DNA of 47,561 nucleotides, taken from positions 1 to 47,561 of the forward strand of contig JAHHTQ010000013.1 of NCBI GenBank assembly GCA_020024555.1, written 5' to 3'. The notes beneath the pieces are model-generated. The model was not told the DNA's origin. It saw nothing but the letters and a program-made list of their open reading frames with translations, and searched no databases. The DNA comes from Angelakisella sp. GTDB lineage: Bacteria > Bacillota > Clostridia > Oscillospirales > Ruminococcaceae. The translations under genes were made by a program, and so were the position numbers. Shown piece after piece: positions 15,936-26,100 of the stretch (the first letter of the stretch is position 1; each line of letters begins with the position of its first letter).

Positions 15936-18059
15936 TTATTCAGCTTTTGAACGAACACTTATAATTTTTTCTGCAATGCTCTTTGGAACTTCTTCATAAT
16001 GACTTGGTTCCATTGAATATTGACCACGACCTTGTGTTTTTGAACGTAGGTCAGTAGCATATCCGAACATTTCTGATAGTGGAACGAAAGCGTTAATTTG
16101 GTTTGCACCGGAAATTGCTTCCATACCTTGTATTTGACCACGACGTGAGTTAAGGTCACCGATAACATCACCCATGTAGTCCTCAGGAGTAATAACAACA
16201 ACTTTCATCATAGGTTCAAGAATTACAGGATCTGCTTTTCTCATACCTTCCTTGAAAGCCATAGAAGCAGCAATCTTAAATGCCATTTCTGAGGAGTCAA
16301 CTTCGTGGTAAGAACCATCGTACAATGTAACTTTAACGTCCTCAACAGGGTAACCTGCCAGAACACCGCTTAACATTGCACCTTGGATACCTTGGTCGAT
16401 AGGTCCAATGTATTCCTTAGGAATAGCACCACCAACGATTGCGTTGATAAATTCATATCCTTTGCCTTTTTCGTTAGGATCAATTTTAATCTTAACGTGA
16501 CCGTATTGACCTTTACCACCGGATTGTTTAGCGTATTTGTGGTCAACGTCGGCACTCTTACGAATTGTCTCTTTATAAGCAACTTGTGGTTGACCAACAT
16601 TGGCTTCTACTTTAAATTCACGTAGCAAACGGTCAACGATGATTTCAAGGTGAAGCTCACCCATACCTGCGATGATAGTTTGTCCTGTTTCTTTATCTGT
16701 ATAAGTTTTGAATGTTGGATCTTCCTCAGCAAGTTTTGCAAGTCCTAGACCCATTTTCTCTTGTCCTGCTTTTGTTTTTGGTTCAATAGCAACACGGATA
16801 ACTGGTTCTGGGAATTCCATTGATTCAAGTATAATCGGAGCTTTTGGATCACAAAGAGTATCACCTGTTGTTGTGCCTTTTAGACCAACAGCGGCAGCTA
16901 TATCACCTGCATATACTTCATCAATATCCTGACGGTTATTGGCGTGCATCATTAGGATACGGCCAATTCTTTCACTGATATTTTTGTTTGAGTTAAATAC
17001 AGTTGAACCTGCTTGCATTGTACCTGAATATACACGGAAGAAGCCTAACTTACCAACAAACGGGTCAGTCATAATCTTAAATGCCAAAGCTGAGAATGGC
17101 TCTGTATCAGATGATGGACGTTCTTCCTCTTCTTCTGTTTCAGGATTAATACCTTTAATATTTGGAATATCCACCGGTGAAGGCATATAATCAACGATAG
17201 CATCAAGTAGTTTTTGAACACCTTTGTTTTTGTAGCTTGTACCACAGCACATAGGTACCATTGTATTTTCAAGAGTAGCTTTACGTATAGCTTTCTTGAT
17301 TTCTTCTACTGTGATTTCTTCATCGCCCAAGAATTTCTCCATTAGAGTTTCATCTTGTTCAGCAACAGCTTCCATTAGTTCTGCACGGTATTGTTCTGCC
17401 AGTTCAAGCATATCCTCTGGGATAGGCTCAACACGCATATCTTTACCAGCATCGTCATAGTATATATCAGCTTTCATTTCAACTAGGTCAATAATACCAC
17501 GGAATGTATCTTCCGCGCCTATTGGCAACTGAATTGGAACTGCATTACATTTTAGTCTCTCACGCATCATTGTAACAACACGGAAGAAGTTAGCACCCAT
17601 AATGTCCATTTTGTTTACATAGGCCATACGTGGTACTTTATATTTATCAGCTTGACGCCATACAGTCTCTGACTGTGGCTCAACACCGCCCTTTGCACAA
17701 AGAACAGTTACAGAACCGTCAAGTACACGTAGTGAACGTTCAACTTCAACTGTAAAGTCAACGTGTCCCGGTGTATCTATGATATTGATTCTATGACGGT
17801 TTTTCTTTGCAAGTGCAGGGTCGGCATGTGTGTCACTATGGCTCCAATAGCAAGTTGTAGCAGCAGAAGTAATTGTAATACCTCTTTCCTGCTCCTGTGC
17901 CATCCAGTCCATTGTTGCTGTACCTTCGTGTGTCTCACCTATTTTGTGAGTTTTACCTGTGTAGTAAAGTATACGTTCAGTAGTAGTTGTTTTACCAGCA
18001 TCAATGTGAGCCATAATGCCTATATTACGAGTCATCTCTAAGGATACTTCTCTTGGCAT
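15936..18059 (-). CDS. fusA: Elongation factor G
   Basis: A 707-residue translocase GTPase. G1 AHIDAGKTTTTE (17-28), switch I QERGITITSAATT, G3 DTPGHVDF (about 95-102) and NKMD are intact, followed by domains II-V, including GMGELHLEII and the domain IV GKGQYGHVKI. It is about 15 residues longer than the common 692; the extra stretch lies at about residues 73-88 (SHSDTHADPALAKKN), between switch I and G3. Ribosome binding site GGAGGG precedes ATG 18059. Third gene of the str operon. Confidence 0.99.
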   Translation of the reverse strand: MPREVSLEMTRNIGIMAHIDAGKTTTTERILYYTGKTHKIGETHEGTATMDWMAQEQERGITITSAATTCYWSHSDTHADPALAKKNRHRINIIDTPGHVDFTVEVERSLRVLDGSVTVLCAKGGVEPQSETVWRQADKYKVPRMAYVNKMDIMGANFFRVVTMMRERLKCNAVPIQLPIGAEDTFRGIIDLVEMKADIYYDDAGKDMRVEPIPEDMLELAEQYRAELMEAVAEQDETLMEKFLGDEEITVEEIKKAIRKATLENTMVPMCCGTSYKNKGVQKLLDAIVDYMPSPVDIPNIKGINPETEEEEERPSSDTEPFSALAFKIMTDPFVGKLGFFRVYSGTMQAGSTVFNSNKNISERIGRILMMHANNRQDIDEVYAGDIAAAVGLKGTTTGDTLCDPKAPIILESMEFPEPVIRVAIEPKTKAGQEKMGLGLAKLAEEDPTFKTYTDKETGQTIIAGMGELHLEIIVDRLLREFKVEANVGQPQVAYKETIRKSADVDHKYAKQSGGKGQYGHVKIKIDPNEKGKGYEFINAIVGGAIPKEYIGPIDQGIQGAMLSGVLAGYPVEDVKVTLYDGSYHEVDSSEMAFKIAASMAFKEGMRKADPVILEPMMKVVVITPEDYMGDVIGDLNSRRGQIQGMEAISGANQINAFVPLSEMFGYATDLRSKTQGRGQYSMEPSHYEEVPKSIAEKIISVRSKAE

Positions 18060-18082
18060 AGTGCCCTCCTAAACTTTTATTT

Positions 18083-18110
18083 TATGCTACACAGACAGCT
18101 GTGTAGCATA
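18083..18110 (-). other. Intercistronic hairpin between rpsG and fusA
   Basis: TATGCTACACAG (18083-18094) and CTGTGTAGCATA (18099-18110) form a perfect 12-base-pair stem with tetraloop ACAG on the plus strand. On the minus-strand mRNA it ends about 23 bases before the fusA start and is followed by an A-rich run, not Us. Confidence 0.75.
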
Positions 18111-18148
18111 TATTATAACTTATTTTTACTTTTATCAAAAAAGTACGA

Positions 18149-18619
18149 TTACCATCTGTAATGAGCAAAAGCTTTGTTAGCCTCTGCCATTTTGTGTGTA
18201 TCGTCACGTTTCTTGCATGCTCCACCTTGGTTGTTTAGAGCATCACAGATCTCACCTGCAAGTCTCTCGCACATTGTTTTTTCTGAACGATTTCTTGCAT
18301 ATAGTGTTATCCATCTTAGACCCAATGTTTGACGTCTTGCTGGACGAACCTCCATTGGAACTTGGTATGTTGCACCACCTACACGGCGTGCTTTAACTTC
18401 AAGTACAGGCATTATGTTTTCCATAGCCTGCTCAAAAGCCTCTAATGGCTCTTTACCTGTCTTCTCTTTTACTATATCAAATGCACCGTAAACTATTTTT
18501 TGTGCAACACCTTTTTTACCGTCAAGCATTATATTGTTTACAAGACGTGTAACAAGTTCTGATTTGTAAACCGGATCAGGTAGAACGTCACGTTTTGCGA
18601 TTTTACCTCTTCTTGGCAC
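18149..18619 (-). CDS. rpsG: 30S ribosomal protein S7
   Basis: A 156-residue primary 16S rRNA-binding protein of the 30S head. The sequence PRRGKIAKRDVLPDPVY at the N-terminus, the MLDGKKGVAQKIVYGAF core and the RWITLYARNRSEKTM block are diagnostic. I place the start at GTG 18619, not at the in-frame ATG 18637: GGAGGG lies 8 bases before the GTG and would itself be inside the longer version, and the GTG start gives the standard S7 length and N-terminus. Second gene of the str operon. Confidence 0.98.
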   Translation of the reverse strand: MPRRGKIAKRDVLPDPVYKSELVTRLVNNIMLDGKKGVAQKIVYGAFDIVKEKTGKEPLEAFEQAMENIMPVLEVKARRVGGATYQVPMEVRPARRQTLGLRWITLYARNRSEKTMCERLAGEICDALNNQGGACKKRDDTHKMAEANKAFAHYRW

Positions 18620-18681
18620 TTCGCTTCCCTCCTTCATAATATGAATTCATAGGTACTCGAAAGAAAATTTACTCCCGCTGT

Positions 18682-18727
18682 CCAATCAATGAGATATCAC
18701 CACATTGCGACACAGCTCATTTATTGG
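18682..18727 (-). promoter_or_regulatory. Extended hairpin in the rpsL-rpsG gap, candidate S7 feedback site
   Basis: CCAATCAATGAG (18682-18693) pairs with CTCATTTATTGG (18716-18727) with a single mismatch, enclosing a 22-base loop. In Escherichia coli S7 represses its operon by binding the rpsL-rpsG spacer, so a structured spacer at this place is a candidate for the same control. The structure is seen; the function is inferred. Confidence 0.45.
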
Positions 18728-18748
18728 CATCTATTTAATAGGAGTTAA

Positions 18749-19177
18749 TTATTTCGATGTACCAGCCTTTTTAGGTCTCTTTGCACCGTACTTACTTCTT
18801 GCTTGCATTCTGTTAGCAACACCTTGTGCGTCCAGTGTACCACGGATTATATGGTAACGCACACCGGGAAGGTCTTTAACACGTCCACCACGGATAAGAA
18901 CAACGCTGTGCTCTTGTAGGTTGTGGCCGATACCAGGAATATAAGCTGTTGCCTCTATTCCGTTACTTAGACGAACCCTTGCTACTTTACGCAAAGCTGA
19001 GTTAGGCTTTTTAGGTGTAGATGTTCTGATAGCAGTACAAACACCTCTCTTTTGAGGAGAATTTTGCTCAATAGCTGAACGTTTGATGGAGTTCCATCCT
19101 CTTAGTAGAGCTGGAGCTGTTGATTTCTTCTCAAGGCTTTCACGGCCTTTACGTACAAGTTGGTTAAAGGTTGGCAT
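18749..19177 (-). CDS. rpsL: 30S ribosomal protein S12
   Basis: A 142-residue decoding-centre protein. Family blocks seen: MPTFNQLVRKGRE, KRGVCTAIRTSTPKKPNSALRKVARVRL, YIPGIGHNLQEHSVVLIRGGRVKDLPGVRYHIIRG and the lysine/arginine-rich tail SKYGAKRPKKAGTSK. The lysines of TPKKPNS and of GGRVKDLPG, common sites of streptomycin-resistance changes, are wild type. It starts the str operon behind AGAGGAGGTG. The L7Ae-like gene often found between rpoC and rpsL in Bacillota is absent here. Confidence 0.99.
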   Translation of the reverse strand: MPTFNQLVRKGRESLEKKSTAPALLRGWNSIKRSAIEQNSPQKRGVCTAIRTSTPKKPNSALRKVARVRLSNGIEATAYIPGIGHNLQEHSVVLIRGGRVKDLPGVRYHIIRGTLDAQGVANRMQARSKYGAKRPKKAGTSK

Positions 19178-19281
19178 ATCGCACCTCCTCTTTCTTTAAT
19201 ATTCCCAATTATTATTGGTTTATTTTTAATAAATATGCAAAAACATATTTATGCGGATATTAATGATACCCACAGTTCAAT

Positions 19282-19311
19282 ATTCTAGCAGATATATCTA
19301 TATTTTGTCAA
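19282..19311 (-). promoter_or_regulatory. Promoter of the str operon (rpsL)
   Basis: On the minus strand TTGACA (19306-19311), 18-base spacer, TAGAAT (19282-19287). The predicted leader is about 100 bases and includes small palindromes CCAAT/ATTGG and AAATATG/CATATTT before the rpsL start. Confidence 0.8.
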
Positions 19312-19364
19312 GTAGATTTTAAAATATTTTGTACTATTTATTTTTTTTTAGTCAATTATTACCT

Positions 19365-19408
19365 CAAACAAACAAAATCGGCAGGCTATATTGTAATACC
19401 TACCGATT
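19365..19408 (-). terminator. Terminator of rpoBC
   Basis: AATCGGCAGG (19375-19384) pairs with CCTACCGATT (19399-19408), one mismatch; on the minus strand it is followed by TTGTTTGTTT. It lies about 45 bases past the rpoC stop and just upstream of the rpsL promoter, so rpoBC and the str operon are separate units. Confidence 0.8.
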
Positions 19409-19454
19409 ATTGTCATAAATTTTCATCTATTATATGATTAATTAATCAGAAAAA

Positions 19455-22400
19455 TCAGTTACTGTCTTCCATTAAATCATCATAAGATGTAACGCTGCCA
19501 TAGATAGATTCATTATCTTCATCAAACTCTTCTGTTGAAACAGTGTCTTCTTCCTCATTATAATTTACAAGACCTGTTCCGGCAGGAATCAGCTTACCGA
19601 TAATAACGTTTTCTTTAAGTCCGAGCAGTGGATCTGTTTTACCTTTAATGGCAGCCTCTGTAAGAACTCTTGTTGTCTCTTGGAAAGATGCGGCTGACAT
19701 AAATGATTCTGTTGCAAGCGAAGCCTTTGTGATACCCAGAAGGACAGGAATGTATGTTGCTTTCTTTCTTGAACCGCCGTCTTCTTCGTTTAGCTTATCA
19801 ATCTTGCGGTTCTTGTGATAGAACAAACTTCTGTCGATAAGCGTACCTGACATAAGTCCTGTATCACCCGGGTCATCGACACGTACTTTTTTCATCATCT
19901 GACGAACGATAACTTCTATGTGCTTATCGTTGATATCAACACCTTGTGTACGGAATACCATCTGTACTTCTTTTGTGATGTAATCTTGTACAGCAAGTTC
20001 GCCCAATACTTCAAGTACTTCTGCCGGTTCTGCCGAACCTTCTGTGATGAATGTACCTTTTTCTACGAAATCATTTTCTGATACACGTACTTTTGAGCCG
20101 AATACAATCTGATGTTCAAAGTGTTCTCCGGTTTTTGGATCATCAATGATAACAATATCCACACCCTTATTGTCCTTATCAAACTTAACAGGACCTGAGC
20201 AGTGCGCAATAACTGCCGCGCTCTTTGGTTTTCTTGCCTCAAACAGTTCTTCGACACGTGGAAGACCTTGTGTAATATCGCTTGCAGATACAACACCACC
20301 TGTGTGGAATGTACGCATTGTTAGCTGTGTACCGGGTTCACCGATTGACTGCGCCGCAATAATACCAACGGCCTCACCGATAGCAACCGGTTGGTCTGTT
20401 GCAAGGTTTGCGCCATAGCACTTAGCGCAGACACCGTTTTTCGCCTGACAAGTAATGATTGTACGAATTCTGACTTTCTTAATGCCTGCGTCTATAATAT
20501 TCTTGGCATCTACTTCGTCCATCATCTTTTCACGTGATACAAGTAGCTCACCTGTTTCGGGGTGGTAGATATTTTCAGCAACATATCTGCCGCATAGACG
20601 CTCTGACAATTCCTCGATAACACGATTATTGTCGTCACAGATTTCGTATATCTCTATACCTTCGTGAGTTCCGCAATCGCTTTCACGAATAATAACTTCT
20701 TGTGAAACGTCAACCAAACGACGTGTTAGGTAACCTGAGTCCGCTGTACGTAGAGCTGTATCGGCAAGACCTTTTCTCGCTCCTCGTGATGAGTTAAAGT
20801 ATTCCAAGATATTAAGACCTTCACGGTAGTTTGAACGAATGGGGATTTCGATAGCTCGTCCTGATGTGTTGGCAATAAGACCACGCATACCTGCAAGCTG
20901 TCTAATCTGCTCAATAGAACCACGGGCACCTGATTCAGCCATCATATGAATAGGGTTCTTGTTGCTAAAATTGTTTTTCAGCAATTCTTTAACTTGATCG
21001 GTTGTTTTTGACCAAACGCTGATTACCTGTTCATAACGAACATCATTTGTAATGAAACCACGGTCATATTGTTTTTGGATATTATCAACTTTCTTCTCTG
21101 CCTCTGCGATAAGCGTTGCTTTTTCCTCAGGAATTGTAGCATCACAAACAGCAACCGTCAAAGCGCCTATTGTTGAGTATTTAAAGCCTTGGCTCTTAAT
21201 CTTATCCAAAACTTCCGAGGTTCTTGTTGTGCCGTGTTTCTTAATACATTTTTCTATAATTTGTGATAATTGTTTCTTTTTAACCAAGAAGTCAACTTCG
21301 TAAACAAACAAATTATCGGGATTGCTTCTGTCTACAAAGCCCAAATCTTGCGGAATAGGGTCATTGAATATAATCTTACCAACAGTTGTGTCAACCAGTT
21401 TTGTTATTGTTTTACCGCCGACAACTTTCTCACGGCGAACCTTAATCGGTGCGTGTAGTCCCACTGTTTTCAGTTGATATGCCATAAGCGCTTCGTTTAT
21501 ATCTCTAAATGCTTTACCAGCGCCTATTTCGTCTTCTACTGTCATTGTTAGGTAGTATGAACCCAGTACCATATCCTGTGAAGGAACAGCAACAGGTTTA
21601 CCGTCTGACGGTTTCAGTAGGTTGTTTGCAGCAAGCATTAGGAAACGCGCCTCGGTTTGCGCCTCTGCTGAAAGCGGAACGTGAACAGCCATCTGGTCAC
21701 CGTCGAAGTCAGCATTGAATGCGGAACAAACAAGTGGGTGAAGTTTAATGGCATGACCTTCCACAAGGATAGGTTCGAATGCCTGTATACCAAGTCTGTG
21801 CAGCGTAGGCGCACGGTTTAGCATAACAGGGTGATTTTTAATAACTGTTTCAAGCGCGTCCCAAACTTCTTTTTGCGTACCGCGTTCAACAAGTTTCTTT
21901 GCCTTTTTGATATTATCGGCAACTTTTAAATCTACCAAACGTTTCATAACGAAAGGTTTAAACAGTTCAAGAGCCATTTCTTTTGGCAAACCGCATTGAT
22001 ACATACGCAATTCAGGTCCTACGACGATAACAGAACGTCCTGAATAGTCAACACGCTTACCAAGTAGGTTTTGACGGAAACGACCCTGTTTACCTTTCAG
22101 CATATCTGAAAGTGATTTTAGAGGTCTGTTGTTTGGACCTGTAACAGGTCTGCCACGACGACCGTTATCTATAAGGGCATCTACCGCTTCCTGCAACATA
22201 CGTTTTTCGTTGCGTAGAATGATATCCGGTGTGCCTATTTCGTATAGTTTTTTAAGACGTGTGTTACGGTTAATAACCCTTCTGTAAAGCTCGTTTAAGT
22301 CGCTTGCGGCAAAACGGCCGCCATCTAGAGGAACCATAGGACGAATATCTGGTGGAATAACAGGGATTACGTCCAAAATCATCCATTCGGGTTTATTTTT

Positions 22401-23054
22401 TGATTGTCTGAAAGCTTCTACAACTTCAAGTCTCTTTAATAGTTTCGCTCTCTTTTGACCCTGCGCTGTCACAAGCGCGTCTTGAATTTCTTTTGAAAGT
22501 TCTTCACAATCAATTTCTTGCAGCAGTTCTTTAACAGCTTCCGCGCCCATACCGGCTCTGAATGCGTCACCATAAGTTGTCAGCATATCAGCGTATTCTT
22601 GCTCTTTTAGAAGTTGATATTTTTTAAGAGCTGTATCGCCCGGATCAATTACTATATAACTGTCAAAATAAAGTACTCTTTCAAGAACACGTGGAGAAAT
22701 ATCAAGAAGAAGACCCATTCTTGATGATGTGCCTTTAAAGTACCATATATGTGAAACAGGAGCAGCAAGTTCTATGTGACCCATACGTTCACGACGAACT
22801 TTTGCGCGAGTGATGGCAACACCACACTCTTTACAAACGCCACCTTTGTTCTTTGTCTTTTTAGATTTACCGCAGCTACATTCCCAGTCTTTTGTAGGTC
22901 CAAATATTCTTTCGCAGAATAGACCGTCTTTTTCAGGTTTTAATGTTCTGTAATTTATAGTTTCGGGTTTTTTAACTTCACCGTATGACCATGCTCGTAT
23001 GCTCTCCGGAGAGGCAAGACCGATTTTTATGGATTCAAATGTGTTAAATTCCAA
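19455..23054 (-). CDS. rpoC: RNA polymerase subunit beta'
   Basis: A 1199-residue catalytic subunit. Seen in order: N-terminal zinc ribbon (CSCG...GGVCKECG, about residues 59-79), clamp, the KRVDYSGRSVIVVGP segment, the catalytic NADFDGDQMAVH with its three Mg-binding aspartates (about residue 455), bridge helix/trigger-loop region (GEAVGIIAAQSIGEPGTQLTMRTFH) and an acidic C-terminal tail. It begins at TTG 23054 with AAGGGGG 8 bases upstream; the next ATG is far inside the conserved N-terminus. Compact clostridial form without the large proteobacterial insertions. Confidence 0.99.
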   Translation of the reverse strand: MEFNTFESIKIGLASPESIRAWSYGEVKKPETINYRTLKPEKDGLFCERIFGPTKDWECSCGKSKKTKNKGGVCKECGVAITRAKVRRERMGHIELAAPVSHIWYFKGTSSRMGLLLDISPRVLERVLYFDSYIVIDPGDTALKKYQLLKEQEYADMLTTYGDAFRAGMGAEAVKELLQEIDCEELSKEIQDALVTAQGQKRAKLLKRLEVVEAFRQSKNKPEWMILDVIPVIPPDIRPMVPLDGGRFAASDLNELYRRVINRNTRLKKLYEIGTPDIILRNEKRMLQEAVDALIDNGRRGRPVTGPNNRPLKSLSDMLKGKQGRFRQNLLGKRVDYSGRSVIVVGPELRMYQCGLPKEMALELFKPFVMKRLVDLKVADNIKKAKKLVERGTQKEVWDALETVIKNHPVMLNRAPTLHRLGIQAFEPILVEGHAIKLHPLVCSAFNADFDGDQMAVHVPLSAEAQTEARFLMLAANNLLKPSDGKPVAVPSQDMVLGSYYLTMTVEDEIGAGKAFRDINEALMAYQLKTVGLHAPIKVRREKVVGGKTITKLVDTTVGKIIFNDPIPQDLGFVDRSNPDNLFVYEVDFLVKKKQLSQIIEKCIKKHGTTRTSEVLDKIKSQGFKYSTIGALTVAVCDATIPEEKATLIAEAEKKVDNIQKQYDRGFITNDVRYEQVISVWSKTTDQVKELLKNNFSNKNPIHMMAESGARGSIEQIRQLAGMRGLIANTSGRAIEIPIRSNYREGLNILEYFNSSRGARKGLADTALRTADSGYLTRRLVDVSQEVIIRESDCGTHEGIEIYEICDDNNRVIEELSERLCGRYVAENIYHPETGELLVSREKMMDEVDAKNIIDAGIKKVRIRTIITCQAKNGVCAKCYGANLATDQPVAIGEAVGIIAAQSIGEPGTQLTMRTFHTGGVVSASDITQGLPRVEELFEARKPKSAAVIAHCSGPVKFDKDNKGVDIVIIDDPKTGEHFEHQIVFGSKVRVSENDFVEKGTFITEGSAEPAEVLEVLGELAVQDYITKEVQMVFRTQGVDINDKHIEVIVRQMMKKVRVDDPGDTGLMSGTLIDRSLFYHKNRKIDKLNEEDGGSRKKATYIPVLLGITKASLATESFMSAASFQETTRVLTEAAIKGKTDPLLGLKENVIIGKLIPAGTGLVNYNEEEDTVSTEEFDEDNESIYGSVTSYDDLMEDSN

Positions 23055-23095
23055 ATGTGCAACCCCCTTAATTATTTTAAACTTTTTTTGTTTTA

Positions 23096-23136
23096 TCTAC
23101 CGCTTCTATGATTAAAAGCAACATACAAGCGGTAGA
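23096..23136 (-). other. Intercistronic hairpin between rpoB and rpoC
   Basis: TCTACCGCTT (23096-23105) and AAGCGGTAGA (23127-23136) form a perfect 10-base-pair stem with a 21-base loop in the 106-base gap. On the minus strand it is followed by an A-rich tract, so it is not an intrinsic terminator. Confidence 0.7.
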
Positions 23137-23160
23137 CTCATTTATTCTTTATTCTTTCTA

Positions 23161-26100
23161 TTAATCCAAGGAGAAATCTGTATCAAAATCTTCGTTGAAA
23201 TCAGTGTCAAGGTCCATATCGTCATCGCCGTCCAACATCAAATCTTTAAAATCAATGTTATCCATATCAGGCTCGTCATCGAACTCATCATCAAATTCAT
23301 TGTCGAATTTGTCTTCTTCACTGATAACTTCAACATCAGAATCGTCTGTTGACTCAACAACAGCATCAGGTGATACAAAGTCTACATTATCTTCATCATC
23401 AAATGTTTGTTTTAGATCTATTTCATTGTTGTATTTGTCAATAATACGAACGTCAAGAGCCAAACTTTGAAGTTCTTTAATAAGAACCTTAAATGATTCC
23501 GGAATTCCCGGGGTAGGTATATTCATACCCTTAACAATAGCTTCAAAAGTCTTAACACGTCCAACAACGTCATCGGATTTTACTGTAAGTATTTCTTGCA
23601 GAGTATATGCTGCGCCATAAGCTTCAAGCGCCCAAACCTCCATCTCACCGAAACGCTGACCACCGAACTGCGCTTTACCGCCAAGTGGTTGTTGTGTTAT
23701 TAGGCTGTATGGACCTGTTGAACGGGCGTGTATCTTATCATCAACAAGATGATGAAGTTTTAGGTAATACATATAACCAACAGTAACAGGGTTATCGAAC
23801 TGCTCGCCTGTTCTTCCGTCGTAAAGTACTGTTTTACCGTCTTCACGAAGTCCTGCCTCTGCAAGACAAGCTCTTATATCCTCCTCGTGCGCGCCATCGA
23901 ATACAGGAGTCATAACTTTCCAGCCAAGCTCCATAGCCGCGCGTCCAAGGTGAACTTCTAGTACCTGTCCGATATTCATACGTGAAGGTACGCCCAAAGG
24001 GTTAAGAACTATATCAAGCGGACGACCGTCGGGTAGATACGGCATATCTTCTTGTGGCAATATACGTGAAACGACACCCTTATTACCATGACGACCAGCC
24101 ATCTTATCGCCGACAGATATCTTACGTTTTTGCGCAATATAGCAGCGAACAACCATATTTACACCCGGTGAAAGCTCGTCACAGTTCTCGCTTGTAAATA
24201 CCTTTACATCAACAACCGTGCCGTAAGCACCGTGTGGAACTCTCAATGATTTATCACGTACTTCACGTGATTTTTCACCAAAGATTGCGCGCAAAAGTTT
24301 ATCTTCAACTGTTAAATCTGTTTCGCCCTTTGGCGTAACTTTACCAACAAGTATATCACCCGAATGAACTTCTGCGCCAATACGGATAATACCTCTCTCG
24401 TCAAGGTCTTTCAGCGCATCTTCACCCAAAGTAGGTATATCGCGTGTTATTTCTTCCGGTCCTAGTTTTGTATCACGTGCTTCAATTTCATATTCTTCTA
24501 TATGAATAGAAGTATAAACGTCATTACGGACAAGTTTTTCATTAAGAAGAACAGCATCTTCGTAGTTGTAACCTTCCCATGTCATAAATCCGATAAGGGC
24601 ATTTTTACCCAATGCTATTTCACCATGGTCTGTTGCAGGGCCGTCAGCTATTACGTCGCCAACTTTTATAGGGTCGCCTTTTTTTACAACAGGACGTTGA
24701 TTTATACATGTGCCTTGGTTAGAACGCAAGAATTTAATAATTTCATAATTATGAAGTTCTCCGTCTTCTGAACGAACAATAACTTTATCTGCGCTTACGT
24801 GCGCTACTGTGCCGTTATGTTTTGACAGAAGTACGGTACCTGAGTCAACCGCCGCTTTGTATTCCATACCTGTACCAACAACAGGAGCTTCTGTCTTTAT
24901 CAAAGGAACTGCCTGTCTCTGCATGTTCGCACCCATAAGAGCGCGGTTAGCATCATCGTTTTCTAGGAAAGGAATCATAGCGGTAGCAACAGATACAACC
25001 ATCTTAGGAGAAATATCCATATAGTCTACTTTTTCTCTGTCTACTTCCTGAACAGTATCACGGTAACGAACGCTTACTTTTCTGTCGGAGAACACATTGT
25101 TTTCGTCAAGTGGCTCGTTCGCCTGCGCTACTACAAATTCATCTTCAACATCGGCTGTCATATACATTATTTCGTTTGTTACTTTGCCTTCCGGTTTAAT
25201 AACCTTACGGTACGGAGCTTCAATAAATCCATATTCGTTTATTCTTGCGAAAGATGCAAGGTAAGAAATCAAACCGATGTTCGGGCCTTCCGGAGTCTCG
25301 ATAGGACACATTCTTCCATAGTGACTGTAATGAACGTCACGTACTTCAAATCCGGCGCGGTCTCTTGAAAGACCACCGGGTCCCAGCGCAGAAAGACGTC
25401 TCTTATGTGTAAGTTCCGCAAGTGGGTTTGTTTGATCCATAAATTGCGACAGAGGTGATGAACCAAAGAACTCTTTTATTGCGGCTGTTACAGGACGGAT
25501 ATTGATAAGTGATTGCGCTGTTATGGACTCACTGTCCTGCGATTGTGTTGTCATATGCTCACGGACAATACGTTCCATACGGCTGAAACCTATACGGAAT
25601 TGGTTTTGCAACTGTTCACCGACACTGCGGATACGTCTGTTGCCTAGGTGGTCGATATCATCAGTTGTACCTATTCCGTAAATTAGGTTACACATATAGT
25701 TGATACTTGCAAAAATATCGTATTTACGTATGGTTTTTGGAATAAGCTCATCAACTTTTTCAGCAATGGCTTGTCTTATATCCTCTTTTGTATCGTTTTC
25801 TTCCAAAATTTCTTTTAGGACAGAAAAACGTACTTTTTCATTTATTCCCAAATCTGTAACATCAAAGTCAATATATTTATCGATATCAACCATACCGTTA
25901 GATAGGATTTTAACTTCTTTTTCTTCATCAACTTTTACATAAGCAAAGTCGATACCCATATTTTCAAGCTCATAAGCCTTCTCACGTGTGATAGTTTCGC
26001 CAACTTCCGCAACTATTTCGCCTGTCATAGGGTTCACCATTGGGCGAGACAGAGTACAGCCGTTTAGTCTTGTAGAAAGACAAAGTTTTTTATTGTATTT

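Noticed and set aside
19178..19280. A riboswitch or known leader before rpsL
   Set aside because: Only short A+T palindromes are seen and nothing matches a known ligand-binding leader.
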